Source: Pseudophaeomoniella oleicola
Lineage: Eukaryota > Ascomycota > Eurotiomycetes > Phaeomoniellales > Phaeomoniellaceae
Reading direction: 5' to 3'
NCBI GenBank assembly: GCA_003868215.1
Contig: QWDQ01000005.1
Coordinates: forward strand, 558,001-622,000
DNA length: 64,000 nucleotides
The translations under genes were made by a program, and so were the position numbers. How positions within the stretch are numbered: position 1 is the first letter of the stretch; every line of letters begins with the position of its first letter. Under the pieces are notes generated by a model, which searched no databases, was not told the DNA's origin, and saw only the letters and a list, made by a program, of their open reading frames with translations. Below are positions 58,363-64,000 of the stretch, in pieces.

Positions 58363-59646
58363 TCAATCACTATCATCATCGCTTCCGTATGCTACCAACG
58401 GTCCTCCGGCGGATGCTTTCGATGTCGACGCCGTCACGATCGGGCCTCCATTATGACTGCTGATCCCTTTCAACGCTGCCAAAGTTGAACTTGAAAATAT
58501 CCCATTCCCACCATTCTCTTCTCGTCGAGTGACTGCTGCGCTTTCCTGTACGGTAGATTGCTGCTGTTGCTGGTCCTCACCGTCCTCGGGTATACCTTCG
58601 ATGAGACCCGCTCTCTCGAATCCTTCGAGCTCCGGTTGCTTTTCCGCGGCTTCGAGTTCTTTGCTTCTGGCCTGCCAGACTGCTTCGGGAGCTTCGTAGC
58701 CCTCGAGACCGAAGCCGCTTTCCGTGAGCCGCTTGCGTTTCATTTCGGGCGTCTCTCTGCCTTCGAGTTCGGCGACGAATGCTGCGGGAAGAGCGCGTCT
58801 GACGGCCTCGGCGGCTTGTTCTTCGATTCTTGCTGCTTCTCGTTTCGCTGATAGGGGATTTGGATCGACTGTTGCCCAGCGGAGGTTGAGGACTTCGTTG
58901 TGATCTAGGGATTGATGTGCCATGGCTTCTTTGGCAAATTGGCTGTTTGCTTCGTTGAGGTAAGTTACAAACGCCACTCCGCGTGCAGTGAGCACTCTGA
59001 TTCGTTCGATCTCCCCCCATTCCTGAAAGTGCCGTGCCACGATTTCTTCGATGTCGTCGGTCACATGTATTCGACCAACGTAGAGGGTTCTGTTCTGTCG
59101 CATAAAGCTTCCAACACCGCCCATGTCATCCCTGTAATCGGAGAACTTGTCGCGACCGAAGCAGTCAACATTTGGGTTGAACTGGTCAAAGACTGTTGGC
59201 AGCCGATGGAGATACTGGCATTCGTGGCCTTTCGGACACAACCCCTTCGCAAAGAACAGACAGAAGTATGAGCCAGCAACCTTGTCAGCGCGAGTGTAGC
59301 CCGAATCCTTTGCTATATTGCATCGTGATTTTGCCGGGGTTTTTGAAAGGTATGCATCTTCACGATCACCACCTGACCACTTATTGTACCAGATGTTGAA
59401 GATGGTTCCTGTTTGCGGCGGAGGCTCAGAGGTTAAGGTCGATGGGTCAACTTGAGGTCTAGCTGGTCGTCGCTTTCGTCGGATGATCTTGGTCTTCTTC
59501 GCAGGTGGTTCAAGCGCGTTCTCTTCGTCTGCTGTAGGTGATGAGCGCTTGGTAGAAGTGAGTGCGGTCGACGCGCCATCTTCGACGACGGTGCTCGCCA
59601 CAGGCGCCGTTTCGCTGACAGTCTCCTTCAGTTGGACTTCCGCCAT
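58363..59646 (-). CDS. CWC2: pre-mRNA-splicing factor Cwc2
   Basis: A single-exon gene encoding 427 residues. After a disordered N-terminus with a basic cluster (KIIRRKRRPARP), the Torus domain begins at FNIWYNKWSGGD. It runs into a CCCH zinc finger (CLFFAKGLCPKGHECQYLH, about residues 128-146) and an RRM (RTLYVGRIHV, with RGVAFVTYL). Cwc2 belongs to the Prp19-associated complex and contacts U6 snRNA near the catalytic core of the activated spliceosome. The C-terminal 130 residues are Glu/Gln-rich, end in a short acidic tail (YGSDDDSD), and are longer than in yeast Cwc2. The gene is convergent with the dehydrogenase, 235 bp apart. Confidence 0.94.
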   Translation of the reverse strand: MAEVQLKETVSETAPVASTVVEDGASTALTSTKRSSPTADEENALEPPAKKTKIIRRKRRPARPQVDPSTLTSEPPPQTGTIFNIWYNKWSGGDREDAYLSKTPAKSRCNIAKDSGYTRADKVAGSYFCLFFAKGLCPKGHECQYLHRLPTVFDQFNPNVDCFGRDKFSDYRDDMGGVGSFMRQNRTLYVGRIHVTDDIEEIVARHFQEWGEIERIRVLTARGVAFVTYLNEANSQFAKEAMAHQSLDHNEVLNLRWATVDPNPLSAKREAARIEEQAAEAVRRALPAAFVAELEGRETPEMKRKRLTESGFGLEGYEAPEAVWQARSKELEAAEKQPELEGFERAGLIEGIPEDGEDQQQQQSTVQESAAVTRREENGGNGIFSSSTLAALKGISSHNGGPIVTASTSKASAGGPLVAYGSDDDSD

Positions 59647-60818
59647 GGTTTCTGTCGCCAGTATGGTTTCTGTGATCTACGCCGACTGGCTTGCGACGTA
59701 GGTGAATTATTTGGAGCGGAAACCTGCAAGTCACGTGGCAGTGGCGCGGATTGGGGAACACTTATCGTACTTACCTATTCAAGTAATTTAGTTAGATTCT
59801 CACTGTAACTTTCTATCCTTAAGGTACCTAATGTATATGTGTACGACATCTTCAATTCTCGGTTTCATTTCATGTTCATCTCCAAGTCAGTACTATTAGA
59901 CACCTTGTATTGGAAGACAGGTGCACTTGAGAGAAGATCGAGTAGTTGATAACAGAAGTATTCTACAATAGGCAGCCAAGACGCAGTTTGGGAGCATCAT
60001 TTCTATAGTGGCGCCTTGTGTTCATTTATCTCGCTGTATCTGTACTCTGGCTTGCTCGTATCAAATCCACTCTGCAGATAGCATCACAACAATCATAGAC
60101 GTCGGGTCTGAAGTTCTTCGTTGGCGGAGTTCACCTCGTACTGACTTACCACCTTTATCTGGCAATTCCCGAACCGATGGTATTTTATTGATGATCTCAG
60201 TCCAAAGTGAGCGAGAGTGACCTATACCAAACCACACTATAGGCGTCACGGTCGTCATGGTCGTCATCTTGGAGGCATAGTCAGGGAGTTTGGCTCAGTG
60301 ATTATCAATCTTTCACATCCCCGAACTTCGAGCCAATGACTAATCCTGGCTTCTCGATTGGATCTATTCCTCAATAGGAAGCCAAGACACTAGCGTGGTA
60401 GCAGTGACTTGACCTGACGACCTCAAAATCTCCTACAACGAATCATTACTCCCAAAGCAGTACAGATGGTGAACTTCTCCCTCGGACAGCTCAGCTCAAA
60501 TTGAGTTGCAGACCGTAACGACAGTGGTAGCCATGCTCAACAATAATGTCCGCACAAGACTTGAAAGGGATGATGGACCCAACGAATCTACCACCGGATC
60601 CATGCATTCTATTGAATTGCTAAGCACCATGGTCACCTTCCACTGCCATCGTCCCACGGCTCTGTCCTTCGATGTGCTCTCTGATGTAACACTATGCCGT
60701 TCTCAAGGTCTTTCGAGGTAATGTATAAATACCATCTCCTTTGGTAAATCATTAGAACTTGAGCATTCTCTTCAATCAACTATTCACGTGCCGCCAGTAG
60801 TCATCGAGTATTCTGATA
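59647..60818. other. intergenic between divergent genes
   Basis: This is the shared upstream region of CWC2 (minus) and the MFS transporter (plus). No gene, RNA or notable repeat is supported. Confidence 0.6.
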
Positions 60819-62531
60819 ATGCCTCGTACTCTGTCCCCTTCAATGCCCTCTCGGACCGTGAGCAATGATTCATGGGTATCTCCTCTTCGATCAAGAAGCC
60901 TCAGCCTCAGCGCCCCAGCTTCACGTGTCCCTACCGCGCCTGCTGGGAATCCCTCACCACACGTCGGCGAGAAGAACACTTTCGAAGCCTCTACCGAAGA
61001 ATCATTAGAAGCCCGAATCGAGCGTCTCGGTCGTGAACGCCCTCCCACCTTTACCACTCTCTGGAGCGAAATCTCCTTCGTGTTCAGCATCATCATGTCT
61101 CAATTCCTTACCGAATACTTTGTCTCAGGGTTCACCGTCATCCTGCCAACTTTGATAAAAGACCTTGATATCCCACAGGCATCCAGCGTGTGGCCCGCTA
61201 CAGCATTCTCTCTCGTCATCGCCAGCACTCTACTTGTATTTGGGCGCCTCGGTGATATGTTTGGAGGCTATCCCATCTTCTTATGGGGCCTCGCATGGCT
61301 TCTCACCTGGAGCATCGTCGCCGGGTTCAGTATCAATCCCCTGATGCTGGATCTCTGCCGAGCTCTCCAAGGCTTAGGAGCCGCTGCTTTTCTCCCTACA
61401 GGAGTCATGCTCATGGGCTCCCTCTATCGGCCGGGACCACGAAAGAATCTCGTCTTTGCGATCTATGGCACTTCAGCAGTCTTCGGTTTCTTCGGTGGTA
61501 TTTTCGTGGCGGGTGTCGTTGGTCAATTCCTGCACTGGGGGTTTTATTTCTGGATCGGAAGCATCCTTACAGCTATCACGCTGATAAGCTCGATCTTCTC
61601 GATCCCATACTCTCGATCGGAGAAAACGGCTGTAAACAACATCAAAATGGACTACCTCGGCGCCATCGCCATTATCTCTGGCCTCACTCTCACCGTATTC
61701 GCCATCACTCAATCCGGACACGCTCCCTCGGGGTGGCGAACACCATATATCCCCGTATGTTTTACTCTCGGTCTACTCTTCCTCTTGGCCGCCATCTACA
61801 TAGAAACGTACATCTCCTCCGACCCTCTCCTACCCGCCTCGATCTTCAGGACCCCCTCAATGACACCTCTCCTCCTCGCACTATTTTTCCTCTATGGCGC
61901 ATGGGGCATCTTCTCTGTCTACGGAACCCTCTACTTCCAGAACATCATGTCCGCCACTCCCCTCCAAGTCGTCGCGTGGTACGTCCCCCTCGGCGTCGCC
62001 GGTCTCCTCTTCAGTATCCTCGAAGGGTTCATCCTCCACTTAGTCCCCGGCAGGATCCTTCTGATCATCTCCGGCCTAGGCGCAGTCGGGTCGCAATTGC
62101 TCCTCGCCCTCATCCCGCTCGCAGGAGGAGGAAACTATTGGGCCTGGATTTTCCCCGCCATGATCCTCAGCACCATGGGCATCGACCTCTCGACCATCCT
62201 AATGACCGTCTTCATGACCACTACCGTCCCCACCGCACAACAGGGTTTAGCGGGAGGCCTGATCAATTCCGTCTTGCAGCTCGGTGTCGCGCTTTGTCTC
62301 GGGCTGACCGACATCATCCAGTCGGCGTCTGTCGAGAAGGAGGAGGTCGGCTTGGCGGAAAGCTACAAGAACACGTTCTGGTTCGGCGTTGGTGCGGGAG
62401 CGGTGAGCTTGGTGCTGATGGCCGTTTGGGGGACGGTGCCAATGGCGAAGAGTGATTTGACGGCGGATGAGAAGAGGGAGTTGATGCGGGAGGCGCAGGG
62501 GGGCGGAGGAGGAATTGTGATGCCGGTGTGA
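60819..62531 (+). CDS. MFS transporter, DHA2-type (Atr1-like, 14 membrane spans)
   Basis: A single-exon gene encoding 570 residues. A cytosolic Ser/Pro-rich N-terminus of about 85 residues precedes roughly fourteen hydrophobic segments. Motif A-like GRLGDMFGG lies after the second span, LCRALQGLGAAAFLPTG matches the motif B/C region of drug:H+ antiporters, and the long central loop is typical of DHA2 members such as yeast Atr1. It probably exports a small toxic or metabolic compound across the plasma membrane using the proton gradient; the substrate is unknown. The gene is convergent with a C6 transcription factor 170 bp downstream. That closeness does not by itself show regulation. Confidence 0.9.
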   Translation: MPRTLSPSMPSRTVSNDSWVSPLRSRSLSLSAPASRVPTAPAGNPSPHVGEKNTFEASTEESLEARIERLGRERPPTFTTLWSEISFVFSIIMSQFLTEYFVSGFTVILPTLIKDLDIPQASSVWPATAFSLVIASTLLVFGRLGDMFGGYPIFLWGLAWLLTWSIVAGFSINPLMLDLCRALQGLGAAAFLPTGVMLMGSLYRPGPRKNLVFAIYGTSAVFGFFGGIFVAGVVGQFLHWGFYFWIGSILTAITLISSIFSIPYSRSEKTAVNNIKMDYLGAIAIISGLTLTVFAITQSGHAPSGWRTPYIPVCFTLGLLFLLAAIYIETYISSDPLLPASIFRTPSMTPLLLALFFLYGAWGIFSVYGTLYFQNIMSATPLQVVAWYVPLGVAGLLFSILEGFILHLVPGRILLIISGLGAVGSQLLLALIPLAGGGNYWAWIFPAMILSTMGIDLSTILMTVFMTTTVPTAQQGLAGGLINSVLQLGVALCLGLTDIIQSASVEKEEVGLAESYKNTFWFGVGAGAVSLVLMAVWGTVPMAKSDLTADEKRELMREAQGGGGGIVMPV

Positions 62532-62701
62532 AGGAGGTTATCTTTTGTGTAGTTTATAGGATGCAGAAAGATATGTGTTGGAAATTTTGTGAGTATATAG
62601 ATATACGGGACAGATGCTGAGAGCCAAAGCTAATTTTGTGATAAAAAAGCCAATATTTCCACATAGAACTCCGATGCTGGTGAATGTAACTCCTCCATAC
62701 G

Positions 62702-64000
62702 TTATATAATAAGCCAATCAACGCCGCTCCCTCTCAAATCCCCAATCCAATCTCCGTCTCCCTTCTTCCCCTTCGATAGTAGAGTCACTTCCCCATTTCT
62801 CCTCCACCTCCTTATCCAAATCCTCTCCAACACGCCCAATGCCCCTCTGATCAGGCCCCACGGTTCAACCTCCCACAGCTCCTGGAATCGTTTCGTCACC
62901 CATTGCTGCTTCGCGTGATCGTTCGTTTCTGCTCCCGCAATGAAAGCTGGCCACGTTGTTGCTGTGAATAGGGCGTCACTTGGGCGAATGATTGAGAGGT
63001 TGGTTATGATATCTGATACTAGTGATTCTAAGTTATGGGAGAGTCGGGTGGTGGGGTCGATGGCGATGAGGATACGGGAGAGATAGATGCACACGGCTGC
63101 GCGATGTGCGGAAGCGACGTGTGTGCGGTGCAAGAGGTCGGCCGCCGGGGAGTGCGGTTGGAGGCATGTCGCCCATGCGAGTGGGTTGAAGGATTGCGCG
63201 GTGGAGAGGAGGGCGAGAGCTTGTTGTTGTTTGGAGTTGGTCGAGGTGTAGAGAGGAGAGAATGAGTGATTGGGTTGGGATAACTGAGCTCCCGTCCGGA
63301 GTAACTGGAGGAGGATTGCGGGGAATGAAGAGCAGTGATTGCCTTCTGCGTCTTGCAATAGTGATAGAGCACCAGTTGAAAACGTATCACTGGGTACGAG
63401 ACTAATGGATCCTGCGAGTGTTGAGCCAAGAATATCGTGCCTTGTATGAATCAGGTCAGTGTTTGATGATAATATGTTTTGGAACGAGGGGGGTGACATA
63501 CACCAAACAATGTGAGATCAAACAGCTACGCAGCGAGCTCATAGTGGTCTGTGTTGATATATTTGGTCCACACAATGTCTCGATAATCGTTCTGGCACCA
63601 TTGATGTGGTGTCTCCAGTTATCTCGTCCGGAGTCAATGAGTTCGAATTCGATGAAGAGAAGCACCACGGCCAGAGTTACATCGATATCCGCTGAAGCTA
63701 TACTGGTGAGAGCGGATTTCAGTAAGTGAAGAGCCCGCTGCTTAGCTGCGAGAGCATCCTTGTAGGGTTCTGATTGTTGAACTCCGGACGAGCGCGAGCT
63801 TGAAGAGCCCAGTAGGCTTGTGCGATGACAAAGGGAAAAAACCGTCGTGTCCAAGACCAAGGATTTCTGGCATGCATTCGACATATGCAGTGCTGAGTTG
63901 GCAATGATGATTTGACGGAGAACTGGGTGCTGGTACGCCATGGGGATGAGCTCGCGGAAAGGGTTGTGCTTGGGAATATCGTAGAGAACGAGGTCTCCAC
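62702..64000 (-). CDS. C6-type transcription factor, C-terminal part (cut by window edge)
   Basis: Two exons are visible, 63502-64000 (open at the window edge) and 62702-63440, joined over a 61-bp intron (GTATGT donor, CTGAC branch, AAG acceptor). About 412 residues can be read. The helical pattern MAYQHPVLRQIIIANSALHM, FIEFELIDSGRDNWRHHING and WVTKRFQELWEVEPWG is that of the Fungal_trans_2 domain that follows a Zn(II)2Cys6 cluster. The DNA-binding end lies outside the window, so the class is inferred. It is probably a pathway-specific regulator. The neighbouring MFS transporter is a possible target, not shown. Confidence 0.75.

Noticed and set aside
61283-62455. 390-codon second frame inside the MFS gene
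   Set aside because: Arg/Pro/His/Ser-rich shadow caused by C-rich third positions; the transporter frame has clear membrane spans and motifs.
1-64000. tRNA genes, rRNA, CRISPR arrays, transposons
   Set aside because: Scanning for B-box-like GGTTCRA sequence on both strands gave only hits within genes or without a cloverleaf. No direct-repeat arrays with spacers and no transposase or reverse-transcriptase motif were seen.

Overview
This is gene-rich nuclear DNA from a filamentous ascomycete (Pezizomycotina, possibly a eurotiomycete; the class is a guess). The evidence is short introns (mostly 46-85 bp, GTRNGT donors, CTAAC/CTGAC branch points), monocistronic genes on both strands, two Zn(II)2Cys6 regulators, and fungal forms of UGP1, LAG1, KHA1, GCN2, CWC2 and YRA1. 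I see no transposon, CRISPR array, rRNA or tRNA. Exon structures were built by hand from splice signals, frame continuity and remembered family motifs. There is no transcript evidence.

Layout. 1-6.2 kb: a CPA1-type Na+/H+ antiporter and a long glycine-zipper/histidine repeat protein, both on the minus strand. 6.2-8.8 kb: a long gap with one possible decayed gene. 8.8-14.6 kb: a small conserved fungal protein, a secreted two-WSC-domain protein and a nuclear-type protein of unknown function. 15.9-20.2 kb: an amidase and a zinc-free medium-chain reductase. 21-25.1 kb: a 1308-residue sterol-glucosyltransferase-like enzyme with a ubiquitin-interacting-motif tail (minus). 28-40.9 kb: four plus-strand genes, UDP-glucose pyrophosphorylase, a C6 transcription factor, a K+/H+ antiporter and a ceramide synthase. 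42.1-59.6 kb: a stretch dominated by RNA and translation functions: STRAP-like WD40 protein, Yra1/ALYREF export factor, Sis1-type J-protein, Rbg1/DRG1 GTPase head-to-head with the eIF2-alpha kinase Gcn2, a butanediol-type dehydrogenase and the splicing factor Cwc2. 60.8-64 kb: a DHA2-type MFS transporter convergent with a C6 transcription factor cut by the window edge.

How genes may work together (inference). Rbg1 and Gcn2 share a 391-bp divergent promoter region and both concern stalled or stressed translation. The J-protein promoter carries a perfect three-unit heat-shock element and a Gcn4/CpcA-type TGACTCA. UGP1 makes the UDP-glucose that the neighbouring glucosyltransferase should use. 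No secondary-metabolite cluster is evident.

The least familiar items are the glucosyltransferase with six UIM-like motifs, the eight-module glycine-zipper/His protein, the micro-exons of rbg1, a stop-free 48-bp intron inside a C6 regulator, and a repeated intergenic palindrome centred on TACGTA.
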